From Pseudomonas silvicola (GTDB taxonomy: Bacteria > Pseudomonadota > Gammaproteobacteria > Pseudomonadales > Pseudomonadaceae), in NCBI RefSeq assembly GCF_026651855.1, contig NZ_CP093280.1:6904501-6968500 (forward strand): a stretch of 64,000 nt of DNA, written 5' to 3'. Positions within the stretch are counted from its first letter, which is position 1. Each line of letters begins with the position of its first letter. Of this stretch, positions 38,280-48,433 are shown one piece after another. Below the pieces are notes generated by a model. That model was given only the letters and a program-made list of their open reading frames with translations. It was not told the DNA's origin and made no database searches. The translations under genes and the position numbers were made by a program.

Positions 38280-39143
38280 ATGACGCCCCGTACCGCCCTT
38301 GGCGCCCTGCATATCGGCGCGTTGTTCTTCGGCCTGGCTGGAGTGTTCGGCAAGCTGGCCAACGCCAGCGCCGTGGTCATCGTGATGGGCCGCGCGGCAT
38401 TCGCGGTGCTGGCCCTGGCGGCATTCGCCCGGCTCACGCGGCATGGCTGGCAACCGCTGAGGCGGGGTGACTGGGGGCGGCTGTTGGCGGCCGGAGTGCT
38501 GTTGACCGGCCACTGGGTCACATTCTTTATCGCGGTGAAGGTCGCCGGGGTGGCGGTGGCGACACTGGGGTTCGCCAGCTTCCCGGCATTCACCGTGCTG
38601 CTGGAAAGCCTGGTGTTTCGTGAGCGTATCCACCTCAGGGAAGTCATGCTGGTGCTGCTGGTCAGCGTCGGCCTGATCCTGGTGACGCCTGCGTTCGATC
38701 TCGCCAGCCAGGCCACCACTGGCCTGTTGTGGGCCATGCTCTCAGGGCTGACATTCGCGGTGCTGTCGCTGGTGAACCGCGCCGGTGGCGCCCGTGTTCC
38801 GCCGGTTCAGGCAGCGCTGTGCCAGAACGCGGTGGTGGCGGTGTGCCTGGCGCCCCTGGCCGTGCCGCAATTGGCCACCTTGGGCGGCATGGACTGGCTA
38901 TGGATCGGCCTGCTGGGGGTATTCTGTACCGGCCTGGCCCACAGCCTTTTCGTCGCCAGCCTGGCGGTGATCAAGGCGCGCACCGCAGCGGTGGTGTTCG
39001 CCCTGGAACCGGTCTACGGCATTGCCTTTGCCTGGGTGTTCTTCAGCGAAACGCCAACGGCGCGCATGCTGGCAGGCGGCGTATTGATCTTCGCGGCAAT
39101 CGTACTGTCCAGCAGGGCACCCAACCCTAAAGGGCCCAACTGA
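38280..39143 (+). CDS. EamA/DMT-family transporter
   Basis: 287 aa with ten hydrophobic spans in two EamA repeats (first MTPRTALGALHIGALFFGLA; second from about 150). Start at 38280 preferred over the ATG at 38274, as AAGG then has a 7-base spacing. Likely exports a metabolite; substrate unknown. Its 3' end overlaps cobS by 17 bases in convergent orientation. Confidence 0.88.
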   Translation: MTPRTALGALHIGALFFGLAGVFGKLANASAVVIVMGRAAFAVLALAAFARLTRHGWQPLRRGDWGRLLAAGVLLTGHWVTFFIAVKVAGVAVATLGFASFPAFTVLLESLVFRERIHLREVMLVLLVSVGLILVTPAFDLASQATTGLLWAMLSGLTFAVLSLVNRAGGARVPPVQAALCQNAVVAVCLAPLAVPQLATLGGMDWLWIGLLGVFCTGLAHSLFVASLAVIKARTAAVVFALEPVYGIAFAWVFFSETPTARMLAGGVLIFAAIVLSSRAPNPKGPN

Positions 39144-39855
39144 CCAGAACGGCCATTTCCAGCAGTTCCAGCAACGCCCCGGCGGTGTCGCCGGTCGTGC
39201 CCCCCAGGCGCCGACACATCTGCCGGCGCAACCAGGCACCGATCAGCACCGCCACCGCGACCATGGCCATGCCTTTGAAACCCGCCAGCAGCCAGCAGGC
39301 GGCGACACTCACCAACAGCACGCCCCGCCCAGCGGCCCGCGGCAAGTGATCGGCCAACGCCTGACCCAGGCCGCCCGCGCGTACGTAGGGGGTAGTGAGA
39401 AACAGGCCCAAAAGCGACGCCCGCCCCAGCAGCGGCGCGATCAGCAGTACCTGGGCATGGCCACTGTCGACCACCGCCAGCAGGGCGCAGAATTTGAGCA
39501 ACAACACCAGCACCAGCGTCACCACGGCGATCGGGCCGCTGCGCGGGTCCTTCATGATCTCCAACGTCCGGGCGCGATCACCGAAGCCGCCCAGCCAGGC
39601 ATCGGCGCTATCGGCCAGGCCGTCCAGGTGCAGGCCACCACTGAGCAGCACCCACGCGGCCAACAACAACGCCGCATGCAGCAGCGCTGGCGTCCCGGCC
39701 AGCACCAGGTTCAGCGCCCACAACAGCCCGCCGAACAGCAGGCCGACCAAGGGGTAGCACAACAACGAGCGGCCCATCGCCTTGGGCGGCGGCATGCCTG
39801 CCAGGCGTACCGGCAGGCTGCTGAGGAACTGCAGGGCGATCCAGAACGGCAACAT
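39127..39855 (-). CDS. cobS: Adenosylcobinamide-GDP ribazoletransferase
   Basis: Final joining step of cobalamin synthesis at the inner membrane: couples adenosylcobinamide-GDP to alpha-ribazole (or its phosphate). 242 aa, strongly hydrophobic, with GGLHLDGLADSADAWLGG, the CobS metal-binding block, at about 55-72. Last gene of the cob operon, 3 bases after cobC. Confidence 0.95.
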   Translation of the reverse strand: MLPFWIALQFLSSLPVRLAGMPPPKAMGRSLLCYPLVGLLFGGLLWALNLVLAGTPALLHAALLLAAWVLLSGGLHLDGLADSADAWLGGFGDRARTLEIMKDPRSGPIAVVTLVLVLLLKFCALLAVVDSGHAQVLLIAPLLGRASLLGLFLTTPYVRAGGLGQALADHLPRAAGRGVLLVSVAACWLLAGFKGMAMVAVAVLIGAWLRRQMCRRLGGTTGDTAGALLELLEMAVLVSWAL

Positions 39856-39858
39856 GCG

Positions 39859-40434
39859 TCAGGCCCCTTCGTGCAGTTGGCCATCGGCCAGGCGCGTCAG
39901 GGTAAACAGGCTGCCATTGCCTGCCTCCACCGACAGCAGTTGCTCCCGCGGCAGGCCCCGGGCGCGGGCCAGCAGCAGGCGCATGACACCGCCATGGCTC
40001 ACCACCAGCAGGCGCTGGCCGGGCCAGGCCTGGTGCAGCCGCGCTACCGCACCCAGCACCCGCGTACTGAATTCCAGCACCGGTTCACCGTTGGGCGGGG
40101 TGAAACCGTAGGGGTCGGACCAGAACAGCCCCAGGCCGCGCTCGTCGGTCTGCATCAGCTCGGCGGCGCTGCGCCCTTCCCAGTCACCGAAGTGCAGTTC
40201 CTGCAGACCGGGTTCAAGGCTCAGGGGCAGTTGCCGGCGGGCCGCCAGCGCTTCGGCGAACAGCCGGCAGCGCTGCAGCGGCGAACTGATGATGCGGTCC
40301 CACGGCCCGCGCTCGTCCACGGCATCCTGCATCTGCTGCCAGCCGCGAGCGGTCAGGGCATCATCGAGGCTGCCGCGCAGGCCGCCGCCCAGTTCGGTTT
40401 CGCCATGGCGCAGCAGGTCCAGCGTCAGGCTCAT
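39859..40434 (-). CDS. cobC: Alpha-ribazole phosphatase family protein
   Basis: Histidine phosphatase, 191 aa: phosphohistidine motif DLLRHGETE (His10) and second His in [10 protein letters not shown]. In this operon it would dephosphorylate alpha-ribazole-5'-phosphate or cobalamin-5'-phosphate. Starts inside the cobT stop (ATGA, 40431-40434). Note that the name cobC is also used for the PLP enzyme of other species. Confidence 0.9.
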   Translation of the reverse strand: MSLTLDLLRHGETELGGGLRGSLDDALTARGWQQMQDAVDERGPWDRIISSPLQRCRLFAEALAARRQLPLSLEPGLQELHFGDWEGRSAAELMQTDERGLGLFWSDPYGFTPPNGEPVLEFSTRVLGAVARLHQAWPGQRLLVVSHGGVMRLLLARARGLPREQLLSVEAGNGSLFTLTRLADGQLHEGA

Positions 40435-41486
40435 TCGCTGCGGTCCGCCACCGCGGCTTCGGCGAAGGTCGCCATCTGTCCGTGCAGATCGCAGGCCAGG
40501 CGCAACAGCGGCACGGCCAGGGCGGCACCGCTGGCCTCGCCCAGGCGCAGGCCCAGGTCCAGCAACGGCTGGGCGTCCAGGGCCGCGAGGACGTGGCGGT
40601 GGCCCGGCTCGGCACCCCGGTGGCCGAACAGCAACCACGGCCGGCACGAAGGGTTCAGGCGCGTGGCCACCAACGCCGCGACGGTGCAGATATAACCGTC
40701 CACCAGCACGGCGATGCCAGCCTGGGCGCACGCCAGGTAGGCGCCCACCAAGGCCACCACCTCGAAACCGCCGAAGCAGAACAGGCGCTCCAGTGGCTCG
40801 CTGGGCAGACCGGCGTGGGTGTCCAGCGCGCGCTGGATAACCTGGGCCTTGTGGCTGACGCCTGCGGCATCCAAGCCAGTACCCGGGCCTGCCAGGTCAG
40901 TGATGGGGCAGTCGAGCAACGCGCAGGCCAAGGCGGCCGCCGAACTGGTATTGCCGATGCCCATTTCGCCACCGATGAACAGCTCGGTGCCTGCCGCCAC
41001 GGCGCGCTGCACGCTGTCACGCCCCACTTGCAGCGCCTGTTCGCCCTGCTCGCGGGTCATGGCCGGTTCAACGGCGAAGTTGCGGGTGCCGGGGCCGACG
41101 CGTTCGTGGCGCACACCAGGCAGGTTGTCCACCGAGGACGCAGTGCCCAGGTCGACCACTTCAAGCTGCGCGTTCAACTGCCGGGCCAGGACGCTGATGG
41201 CCGCGCCGCCATTGACGAAGTTGAGCAGCATTTGCCAGGTGACTTCCTGAGGGTAAGGCGACACCCCCTCGGCGACGATGCCGTGGTCACCGGCGAAGAT
41301 ACTGATCCAGACCTTGTCCACCGCCGGCTTCAGGCGTCGCTGAAGGCCCGCCAGTTGCACAGCCACGTCTTCCAGCGGGCCCAGGGAACCGGCTGGCTTG
41401 GTCAGCTGGCGCTGACGCTCCTGGGCCTGTTGCAGCGTCAGGGTATCGATGGGCTGGCAAGGTTGCAGCCACCAGGCATTGCTCAT
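40431..41486 (-). CDS. cobT: Nicotinate-nucleotide--dimethylbenzimidazole phosphoribosyltransferase
   Basis: Makes alpha-ribazole phosphate from dimethylbenzimidazole (product of BluB, same operon) and nicotinate mononucleotide. 351 aa; signature [19 protein letters not shown] at about 178-196 and the [13 protein letters not shown] block. Overlaps cobP and cobC by 4 bases each. Confidence 0.96.
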   Translation of the reverse strand: MSNAWWLQPCQPIDTLTLQQAQERQRQLTKPAGSLGPLEDVAVQLAGLQRRLKPAVDKVWISIFAGDHGIVAEGVSPYPQEVTWQMLLNFVNGGAAISVLARQLNAQLEVVDLGTASSVDNLPGVRHERVGPGTRNFAVEPAMTREQGEQALQVGRDSVQRAVAAGTELFIGGEMGIGNTSSAAALACALLDCPITDLAGPGTGLDAAGVSHKAQVIQRALDTHAGLPSEPLERLFCFGGFEVVALVGAYLACAQAGIAVLVDGYICTVAALVATRLNPSCRPWLLFGHRGAEPGHRHVLAALDAQPLLDLGLRLGEASGAALAVPLLRLACDLHGQMATFAEAAVADRSE

Positions 41487-42004
41487 GCGTCGGTTCCTTT
41501 CAAGGTAAGGGGTAGCCCGGCCACGGTCAGCGTCACACGCTGGCAGCGTTCGGCCAGGGCCTGGTGCAACCAGCCGGCCTCGTCGACATAGCGACGGGTC
41601 AATTCACCCAGGGGCACGACGCCCAGGCCGGTCTCGTTGCTGACAAAGATGATTTCACCGGGCAGGCCGGCCAGGCACTGCAACAGCGCATCGCGTTCGG
41701 CGGCCAGGCGCTGGGGGTCTTCGACCATCAGCAGGTTGGTCAGCCACAGGGTCAGGCAGTCCACCAACAGGCAGCGCTCGGGGCTGGCCTGCTCGCGCAG
41801 CACCCGTGCCAGTTCCAGGGGTTCTTCCACCAGCGCCCAATGGGCCGGGCGACGCTCGCGGTGCAGTTGCACCCGGGCATTCATTTCCCCGTCCAGTGGC
41901 TGGCTGGTGGCGATGTAGGTCACGGCCAGGCCGCTGTCGGCAGCTCGCTGTTCGGCCAGGCGGCTCTTGCCCGAGCGGGCGCCGCCGAGAATCAGTTGCA
42001 GCAT
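41483..42004 (-). CDS. cobU: Adenosylcobinamide kinase/guanylyltransferase
   Basis: Bifunctional enzyme that phosphorylates adenosylcobinamide and then transfers GMP (CobU/CobP). 173 aa: P-loop [12 protein letters not shown] (about 7-18) and the guanylylated His in RRPAHW. ATG at 42004 gives [14 protein letters not shown]; a further in-frame start at 42031 lies inside cobQ. Overlaps cobQ by 13 bases and cobT by 4. Confidence 0.95.
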   Translation of the reverse strand: MLQLILGGARSGKSRLAEQRAADSGLAVTYIATSQPLDGEMNARVQLHRERRPAHWALVEEPLELARVLREQASPERCLLVDCLTLWLTNLLMVEDPQRLAAERDALLQCLAGLPGEIIFVSNETGLGVVPLGELTRRYVDEAGWLHQALAERCQRVTLTVAGLPLTLKGTDA

Positions 42005-43470
42005 GGGGCAGTACTCTCTCGCAGGCCACACAAGGCACGCAGGCGCTGGGTATCCAGGTGGTTTTCCACCAGGTCGGCCAGGCGCTCGATGTCCACTTCG
42101 CGCAGGGCGTGGTAATCCACCTCCTGCACGTTCTCAAGGCCAGCCCAGCGCAGCAGTGCGCTGCTGGAGGCCGGGTATTCGAACAGCCCGTGCAAGTAGG
42201 TGCCCATCACGTGGCCGTCGTCACTGATGGCACCGTCGCTGCGGCCATCGTCCAGGTACACCAGTGGCTGGCCCAGGGCCGGGCCGCAGGTGACCCCGGC
42301 GTGAATTTCATAGCCGGCCACGTCGGCGTCCTCCAGGCTCAGGCGCCCGTGCACGTTGCGCAGTTGCTTCTCGCTTTCCAGGGTGGTTTCAAACCCCAGC
42401 AAGCCGAGCCCGGTGCTGGACCCGGCCGGCCCTTCCAGGCCCAGCGGGTCATGCACCTGCTGGCCGAGCATCTGCAGGCCACCACAAATGCCCAGCAGCT
42501 TGCCGCCGTAGCGCAGGTGGCGAGCGATGGCGCCGTCCCAGCCTTGGGCGCGCAGGTAAGCCAGGTCACTGCGCACGCTCTTGGAGCCGGGCAGGATGAT
42601 CAGGTCGGCCGGCGGAATGCTGTCGCCAGGGCCGATGAACTGCAGGTCGACCTGGGGGTGCAGGCGCAGCGGGTCGAAATCGGTGTGGTTGCTGATGCGC
42701 GGCAGCACCGGCACGATCACCTTGAGCACCTGGGCGGCCTTGTCGGCCTGGCGGCGGTCCAGGCCGTCCTCGGCCTCCAGGTGCAGGTCGAGCACATAGG
42801 GCAGCACGCCGATCACCGGCTTGCCGGTGCGCGCCTCCAGCCAGTCCAGGCCGGGTTGCAGCAAGGCCAGGTCACCGCGGAACCGGTTGATGATGAAGCC
42901 CTGCACCCGCGCCTGTTCGCTGGGCGATAGCAACTCCAGGGTACCGACCAGATGGGCGAATACCCCGCCGCGGTTGATGTCGGCGATCAGCAGCACCGGG
43001 CAGTCGACTTTCTCGGCGAAGCCCATGTTGGCAATGTCACCCGCCCGCAGGTTGATCTCGGCCGGTGATCCGGCGCCTTCCACCATGACCACGTCGTATC
43101 GCTCGGCCAGGCGCTGATGGGAAGCCAGCACCGCCTGCATGGCGATGGCCTTGTAGTCGTGGTACGCCACGGCGTTCATGGTAGTGACCGCGCGGCCGTG
43201 GATGATCACCTGGGCGCCGGTGTCGCTGTTGGGCTTGAGCAGCACCGGGTTCATGTCGGTATGCGGTTGCAGGTACGCCGCCTGGGCCTGCACGGCCTGG
43301 GCGCGGCCGATCTCGCCGCCATCGGCGGTCACGGCACTGTTGAGCGCCATGTTCTGCGGCTTGAATGGCACCACGGCCACGCCCTGGCGGGTCAGCCAGC
43401 GGCACAGGGCCGTCACCAGGGTGCTCTTGCCGGCGTCGGAGGTGGTGCCCTGCACCATCAGGGTTGTCAT
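41992..43470 (-). CDS. cobQ: Cobyric acid synthase
   Basis: Amidates four carboxylates of adenosylcobyrinic acid a,c-diamide with glutamine and ATP. 492 aa: N-terminal ATP-binding domain with [13 protein letters not shown] (about 7-19), C-terminal class I glutamine amidotransferase with nucleophile Cys in [10 protein letters not shown]. Start at 43470 ([12 protein letters not shown]) overlaps the preceding gene by 4 bases. Confidence 0.96.
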   Translation of the reverse strand: MTTLMVQGTTSDAGKSTLVTALCRWLTRQGVAVVPFKPQNMALNSAVTADGGEIGRAQAVQAQAAYLQPHTDMNPVLLKPNSDTGAQVIIHGRAVTTMNAVAYHDYKAIAMQAVLASHQRLAERYDVVMVEGAGSPAEINLRAGDIANMGFAEKVDCPVLLIADINRGGVFAHLVGTLELLSPSEQARVQGFIINRFRGDLALLQPGLDWLEARTGKPVIGVLPYVLDLHLEAEDGLDRRQADKAAQVLKVIVPVLPRISNHTDFDPLRLHPQVDLQFIGPGDSIPPADLIILPGSKSVRSDLAYLRAQGWDGAIARHLRYGGKLLGICGGLQMLGQQVHDPLGLEGPAGSSTGLGLLGFETTLESEKQLRNVHGRLSLEDADVAGYEIHAGVTCGPALGQPLVYLDDGRSDGAISDDGHVMGTYLHGLFEYPASSSALLRWAGLENVQEVDYHALREVDIERLADLVENHLDTQRLRALCGLRESTAPCCN

Positions 43471-44459
43471 GAATACGCCTCGTTGAATGCCCGCAGGCCC
43501 TGTTCCAGCCGCACCCAGTCGGCTTCCTCGGCCGGCAGGCCGAAACGCACGCTGCTGGTGGCCACGAATAGACGAACCAGGATGCCACGCAGGGCCAGGA
43601 AGTCCTTGAGTATCTCGGCCTTGTCGGTGACCAGCCACTGGAACAGCGCGCAACCACCGTGGGGCGCCAGGTCATGGCGCCCCAGCAGGTTGGCCAGGCG
43701 CACACCGGCCAGGCGGCTGCGCTCGATGCGCTGCTGGTGCCCGGCGGTATCGCTCAGGCAAGCCTGGCCAAGGATGCGTGTGGGGCCACTGACCGCCCAG
43801 GGCCCCACCTGCTCGCCCAGCAGTTGCAGGAACCTGGCCTGGGCCAGGACGAAGCCCAGGCGCACCCCGGCCAGGCCGAAGAATTTGCCGAAAGAGCGCA
43901 ACACGATCAGCCCGGGGCGCTCCACATGGGCCGCCAGGCTGGCCTCGGGCGTGACGTCCACGAAGGCTTCGTCCACCACCAGCCAGCCCCCGCGCTGGGC
44001 CAGGCGCGCATGCCAGTCCAGCAGGCGCTCGGCAGGCAACAGGCGGCCGGTGGGGTTGTTGGGGTTGACCACGACCAGCACATCGAGGCTGTCGAGGAAG
44101 AAGTCCACCTCGCTCTCGCTGACTTCGCGCACCAGGTGGCCGGCACGGCGCCAGGCCTCGGCGTGTTCGGCGTAGCACGGCGACAGCACGCCGATCTTGC
44201 CGCCACGGCGCAGGCGCGGCAGCAACTGGATAGCACACTGGGAACCCGGTACCGGCAGTACCTGGTTCACGCCGTAATAGGCGCAGGCGGCCGCTTCCAG
44301 GCCATCGTCGGTTTCCGGCAGCCGGGCCCAGGCGCGTTCGGGTATGGCGGGGATCGCCCAGGGCCAGGGCGCCAGGCCTGTGGACAGGTCCAGCCACTGG
44401 GACTCGGGAATACCGTAGTGCAGTGCTGCCTTGCGCAGCCCGCCGCCATGCTCAAGCAT
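43467..44459 (-). CDS. cobD: Threonine-phosphate decarboxylase (cobalamin aminopropanol arm)
   Basis: PLP enzyme, 330 aa, histidinol-phosphate aminotransferase fold, that makes (R)-1-amino-2-propanol phosphate for the nucleotide loop. PLP Lys lies in [17 protein letters not shown]. Named cobD in Salmonella and cobC in the P. denitrificans scheme; adjacency to cbiB supports the role. Overlaps cbiB by 8 bases and cobQ by 4. A class I/II aminotransferase activity is possible but less likely here. Confidence 0.9.
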   Translation of the reverse strand: MLEHGGGLRKAALHYGIPESQWLDLSTGLAPWPWAIPAIPERAWARLPETDDGLEAAACAYYGVNQVLPVPGSQCAIQLLPRLRRGGKIGVLSPCYAEHAEAWRRAGHLVREVSESEVDFFLDSLDVLVVVNPNNPTGRLLPAERLLDWHARLAQRGGWLVVDEAFVDVTPEASLAAHVERPGLIVLRSFGKFFGLAGVRLGFVLAQARFLQLLGEQVGPWAVSGPTRILGQACLSDTAGHQQRIERSRLAGVRLANLLGRHDLAPHGGCALFQWLVTDKAEILKDFLALRGILVRLFVATSSVRFGLPAEEADWVRLEQGLRAFNEAYS

Positions 44460-45360
44460 AGAATTGCCCCCCGATACATAGAATCAGCAGCCACAGCCAC
44501 ACGCCGCGCTGCACCAGTTGCCAGCCACGGTCGATGGCCGAAGCATCGGCGGCCGGACCTTCGCCCAGGGTCGCGCGCTCGTGCAGTTCGCCGTGGTAAA
44601 TGGCCGGGCCGCCCAACTCGACGCCCAGGGCACCGGCGCCGGCGGCCATGACCGGGCCAGCGTTGGGGCTGTCCCACTTCGGCGCTTGCTGCCGCCAGCA
44701 GCGCAGGGCCAGGCGGGTCTTGCCCAGCAAGGCATAGGTCAGGGCCACCAACCGTGCAGGCACATAGTTGAGGACGTCGTCGATGCGGGCTGCTGCCCAG
44801 CCAAAACGCTCGAAGCGCTCGTTGCGGTAGCCCCACATGGCGTCCAGGGTGTTGCTCAGACGGTACAGCACCACCCCCGGCGCGCCGGCCACGGCGAACC
44901 AGAACAGCGCGGCGAATACCGCATCGCTGCCGTTTTCGAGTACCGACTCGGTGGCGGCGCGGGCCACCGCGGTAGCGTCCAGCTCGCTGGTCTGGCGGCT
45001 GACCAGGTAGCCGACGCGGGTGCGCGCGGTGTCCAGATCGTCGCTGCGCAGGGCCTGGGCCACCGGCTCTACGTGCTCGCCGAGGCTGCGCAGGCCAAGG
45101 GCACAGTACAGCGCGAGTATTTCCACCAGGGTACCCATATAAGGCAGCCAGGACAGCAGCGTCGCCGCCAGGGTCAGCGGGATGACCGCCAGGAACCAGG
45201 CCGTCACACCATGGCTGCGCCAGCCGCGGCCACCGCTGTTGAAACGGCGCTCCAGGCGGTCGGCCAGGCGCCCGAACGCCACCAGCGGGTGGCGGCGCTT
45301 GGGTTCGCCGAGCAAGGCGTCCAGCGCCACGCCGGCGACGGTGACCAGGGCCACACTCAT
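44452..45360 (-). CDS. cbiB: Adenosylcobinamide-phosphate synthase
   Basis: Membrane enzyme, 302 aa, that attaches aminopropanol (phosphate) to adenosylcobyric acid. Several hydrophobic spans ([18 protein letters not shown] and [20 protein letters not shown]) and the CbiB block [20 protein letters not shown]. Start 45360 overlaps bluB by 4 bases; it follows the family start [20 protein letters not shown]. Called cobD in the P. denitrificans scheme. Confidence 0.94.
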   Translation of the reverse strand: MSVALVTVAGVALDALLGEPKRRHPLVAFGRLADRLERRFNSGGRGWRSHGVTAWFLAVIPLTLAATLLSWLPYMGTLVEILALYCALGLRSLGEHVEPVAQALRSDDLDTARTRVGYLVSRQTSELDATAVARAATESVLENGSDAVFAALFWFAVAGAPGVVLYRLSNTLDAMWGYRNERFERFGWAAARIDDVLNYVPARLVALTYALLGKTRLALRCWRQQAPKWDSPNAGPVMAAGAGALGVELGGPAIYHGELHERATLGEGPAADASAIDRGWQLVQRGVWLWLLILCIGGQFYA

Positions 45361-46007
45361 GGTTTCACTCCCCAATGGTTCTCGTAGAGCATCTCGCTCA
45401 GGGGTTTTTCCTCGGCCCAGCCTTCCATCACCAGCATGGGTGACGGGTAGAACTCGGTCACCGGCCCCAGGCACAGCACCGCCATGGGCTTGGCGCCTTC
45501 GGGCAGGCCCAGCAGCGCGGCCAGTGCCTGTGGGTCGAACAGCGACACCCAGCCCATGCCGAGCCCCTCGGCACGTGCCGCCAGCCACAGGTTCTGGATG
45601 GCGCAGGATAACGACGCCAGGTCCATCTCCGGCAGCGTACGGCGGCCGAAGATGTGCCGCTCGCGGCCGTCCATCAACGCTGCCACCAGCACTTCGGCGC
45701 AATCGCTGATACCTTCGACCTTGAGCTTCATGAACTCATCGGAGCGTTCGCCCAGTGCCTGGGCGGTGCGCACGCGCTCAGCTTCCACCACGCCCTGGAT
45801 CTGGCCGCGCAGCTCACGCTGGCTGATACGGATAAAGCGCCAGGGCTGCATCAGGCCGACGCTGGGGGCCTGGTGTGCCGCATGCAGCAGGCGGGTCAGC
45901 AGTTCGGGGGCAATGGAACCGCCGGCGAAATGGCGCATGTCGCGGCGTTCACCGATGGCTCGGTAGACCGCCGCGCGCTCGGCGGGGGTGTAGGCGTTGT
46001 CATTCAT
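45357..46007 (-). CDS. bluB: 5,6-dimethylbenzimidazole synthase
   Basis: Flavin-destructase of nitroreductase fold that converts reduced FMN with O2 to the lower ligand dimethylbenzimidazole. 216 aa: [11 protein letters not shown] (about 16-26), PWRFIRIS, and [12 protein letters not shown]. Presence in the cob operon separates it from the ordinary nitroreductase at 33637. Shares one base with cobB. It shows oxygen-dependent DMB formation. Confidence 0.93.
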   Translation of the reverse strand: MNDNAYTPAERAAVYRAIGERRDMRHFAGGSIAPELLTRLLHAAHQAPSVGLMQPWRFIRISQRELRGQIQGVVEAERVRTAQALGERSDEFMKLKVEGISDCAEVLVAALMDGRERHIFGRRTLPEMDLASLSCAIQNLWLAARAEGLGMGWVSLFDPQALAALLGLPEGAKPMAVLCLGPVTEFYPSPMLVMEGWAEEKPLSEMLYENHWGVKP

Positions 46008-47320
46008 CAGGCAGGCATGGCCCCTGTGGGGCGGAACAGGGCAGCGATGGCCGCCGGGTTCGAAGGAAAATAGAAGTGCACATAAGAAGCCGTCAAGCGC
46101 CCCAGGCGGTAGACCGCCTCGGCGCCACGGCCGCCGTTGGGGCTCAAGCCACGGGCGATGGGCGTCAATTCGGTACGGGTCAGCGAATGATGGTAGGTGT
46201 GACCACGCAGGGTGCCCTCCGGCAACTCCACCGCTTGCAGGGCCAAGGCCGCCAGGCGCTTTTGCATCACGGCTTCGCCCGGCAGCAGGCCCAGCAAGTC
46301 GGCGCGCACACCGTCGACATCAGTGAGGGCGTCGAGCAGGTACAGCATGCCGCCACATTCGGCCAGCAGCGGTTTGCCTGCGGCGTGGTGTTCACGGATA
46401 TCGCTCAGCATCGAGGTGTTGGCCGCCAGCGTCGGGTGGTGCAGTTCCGGGTAGCCACCCGGCAGGTAGAGGCTGTCACACGCAGGCAAGCGCCCATCGT
46501 GAAGGGGCGAGAAGAAACTCAACTGCGCGCCCATGGCCCGCAGCAGGTCCAGGCTGGCGCCGTAGGTAAAGGCAAAGGCTTCGTCACGGGCCACGGCAAT
46601 GCGCACACCCGCCAGCAGCGGCTCGCAAGGCACCGGGGTCGGCGCCGCAAAGGCCACCGGTGGCGGCAGCGCCACCTCGCAGCTGTCGGCCAGGGCCGCG
46701 GCGGCGGCGTCCAGGCGCAGGTCCAGGTCGTTGAGCTCGCTGGCTTGCACCAGCCCCAGGTGGCGGCTGGGCAGTTCGATACCGGTTTCCCGCGACAAGG
46801 CGCCGTACCAGCGCAGGCCTTCGGTCAGGCTGCCTTCGAGCAACTGCGCGTGGCGCAAGGTGCCGACGCGGTTGGCCAGTACCCCGGCGAATGGCAGGTC
46901 GGACTGGTAACGCGCCAGGCCCAGGGCCAGGGCGCCGAAGGTCTGGGCCATGGCGGTGCCGTCGATCACGCCCAACACCGGCACACCGAAATGGCGCGCC
47001 AAGTCGGCGCTGGAGGGGGTGCCATCGAATAGCCCCATCACCCCTTCGATCAGGATCAGGTCAGCCTCGGCCGCTGCTTCCCATAGCAGGCGACGGCTCT
47101 CGTCGGCGCCCACCATCCACAGGTCGAGCTGGTACACCGGGGCGCCGCTGGCGCGCTCCAGGATCATGGGGTCGAGGAAATCCGGCCCGCACTTGAATAC
47201 CCGCACCTTGCGGCCCTGGTTGCGATGCAGGCGCGCGAGGGCGGCGGTGACGGTGGTCTTGCCCTGGCCTGACGCCGGCGCGGCGATCAGTACCGCCGGG
47301 CAATGACGCGGCTGGGTCAT
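46007..47320 (-). CDS. cobB: Cobyrinate a,c-diamide synthase
   Basis: Amidates carboxylates a and c of (hydrogeno)cobyrinic acid. 437 aa: ATP-binding PASGQGKTTVTAALA at about 15-29 and C-terminal amidotransferase with Cys in LLAECGGMLYLLD. Not to be confused with the sirtuin also called CobB, one of which lies at 51182. Overlaps cobO by 4 bases. Confidence 0.95.
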   Translation of the reverse strand: MTQPRHCPAVLIAAPASGQGKTTVTAALARLHRNQGRKVRVFKCGPDFLDPMILERASGAPVYQLDLWMVGADESRRLLWEAAAEADLILIEGVMGLFDGTPSSADLARHFGVPVLGVIDGTAMAQTFGALALGLARYQSDLPFAGVLANRVGTLRHAQLLEGSLTEGLRWYGALSRETGIELPSRHLGLVQASELNDLDLRLDAAAAALADSCEVALPPPVAFAAPTPVPCEPLLAGVRIAVARDEAFAFTYGASLDLLRAMGAQLSFFSPLHDGRLPACDSLYLPGGYPELHHPTLAANTSMLSDIREHHAAGKPLLAECGGMLYLLDALTDVDGVRADLLGLLPGEAVMQKRLAALALQAVELPEGTLRGHTYHHSLTRTELTPIARGLSPNGGRGAEAVYRLGRLTASYVHFYFPSNPAAIAALFRPTGAMPA

Positions 47321-47928
47321 AGTTCGATGCCTTTCTGGGCACGGATGCCGGCCTGGAAAGCGTGCTTGACCATGCCCATCTCGGTCACGGTATCCGCCAA
47401 TTCCACCAACTCGTCCTTGGCACCGCGGCCGGTCACCACCACGTGCTGCATGGGCGGGCGCGCCTGCAGGTCGGCCAGTACCTGCTCCAGGTCCAGGTAG
47501 CCGTGCTTGAGGGCGATGTTCAGTTCGTCGAGGATCACCAGGCCGATGGACTCGTCGCGCAGCAACTGGCGCGAAACGGCCCAGGCGGCTTCGGCCGCGG
47601 CGATGTCACGCTGGCGATCCTGGGTTTCCCAGGTGAAGCCCTCGCCCATCACGTGGTAGCGCACCTGCTCGGGGAAACGGCGGAAAAACAGCTCCTCACC
47701 GGTGGCATTGCGGCCCTTGATGAACTGCACCACGCCACACTGCATGCCGTGCCCCATGGCGCGCGCGAGCATGCCGAAAGCCGAACTGCTCTTGCCCTTG
47801 CCATTGCCGCCCAATACCAGCAGCAACCCGCATTCATTGGGGGCATTGGCAATACGCTCGTCGATGACCGCCTTCTTGCGCAGCATGCGCGCCAGATGGC
47901 GCTCTTCACGTTCCAGGGATTCACTCAT
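47317..47928 (-). CDS. cobO: Cob(I)yrinic acid a,c-diamide adenosyltransferase
   Basis: Adds the adenosyl group to cobalt (CobO/BtuR family). 203 aa; P-loop GGNGKGKSSSAFG at about 40-52 and DELNIALKHGYLD. First gene of the ten-gene operon and 145 bases downstream of the cobalamin riboswitch, so the leader controls all ten genes. Confidence 0.96.
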   Translation of the reverse strand: MSESLEREERHLARMLRKKAVIDERIANAPNECGLLLVLGGNGKGKSSSAFGMLARAMGHGMQCGVVQFIKGRNATGEELFFRRFPEQVRYHVMGEGFTWETQDRQRDIAAAEAAWAVSRQLLRDESIGLVILDELNIALKHGYLDLEQVLADLQARPPMQHVVVTGRGAKDELVELADTVTEMGMVKHAFQAGIRAQKGIEL

Positions 47929-48433
47929 GGCAGCTCTCCGCTACACCTGCGCGCAGGCAGCATCGACGAAAAGCCGCCGCCCGGCCGGACGCAGCGAGAC
48001 TCGTCAATGCCGCTCTCACCCGCGCGACAGAACAAAATGGACTGGCAAGGCCGCAGCTTTGCCGAGAAGGGTTGCAGGCCGGTCTCCGGGCTCATGAGCG
48101 GGGGGCATGAACACCCCGGCCACGCGCCTTCCCGAACCGCCGGGGTTCAGTGGCGCCGTGCGCAGCCTTGACTCATTTACCGTTGCGGGGGCAGCGCCGG
48201 GTTCACGCACCCGAAGGCGCCCCACCGGCTTCCCTGTTTCACCCTGCCGGCCGCTTGGCCGCCGGGCACCTGAAACACGTCGCGAAGGTTAGAGGGTTGG
48301 GGGTGGAGCGTCAATCAAAGCTGCCGAAGTGACTTGCCGGCGCGCGGCCTGGGTTTGCACAAATACCCCGGAACCACCGTGCCGCCCCCGACCTCTACTG
48401 CAGACAATGATGCGCCTCAGCGAGACAACGACA
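47929..48433. other. Intergenic region: cob leader and divergent promoter region
   Basis: No gene. Holds the cob operon leader (47929-48073), the cobalamin riboswitch (48074-48280) and a short stretch (48281-48433) that must carry the cob promoter on the minus strand and that of the sugar dehydrogenase gene on the plus strand. I could not identify promoter hexamers. Confidence 0.7.
48074..48280 (-). promoter_or_regulatory. Cobalamin riboswitch
   Basis: On the minus strand, in order: ACGTGTTTCAGGTGCCCGG at the 5' side (48262-48280), GGGAAGCCGGTG, the core GCTGCCCCCGCAACGGTAA, a paired GCC-rich arm, and the B12-box-like GAGCCCGGAGACCGGCCTGC (48074-48093). This order and the conserved core are those of the AdoCbl riboswitch. 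It precedes cobO and would lower cob expression when cobalamin is plentiful. Strand and boundaries come from motif order, not from a covariance search. Confidence 0.92.
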
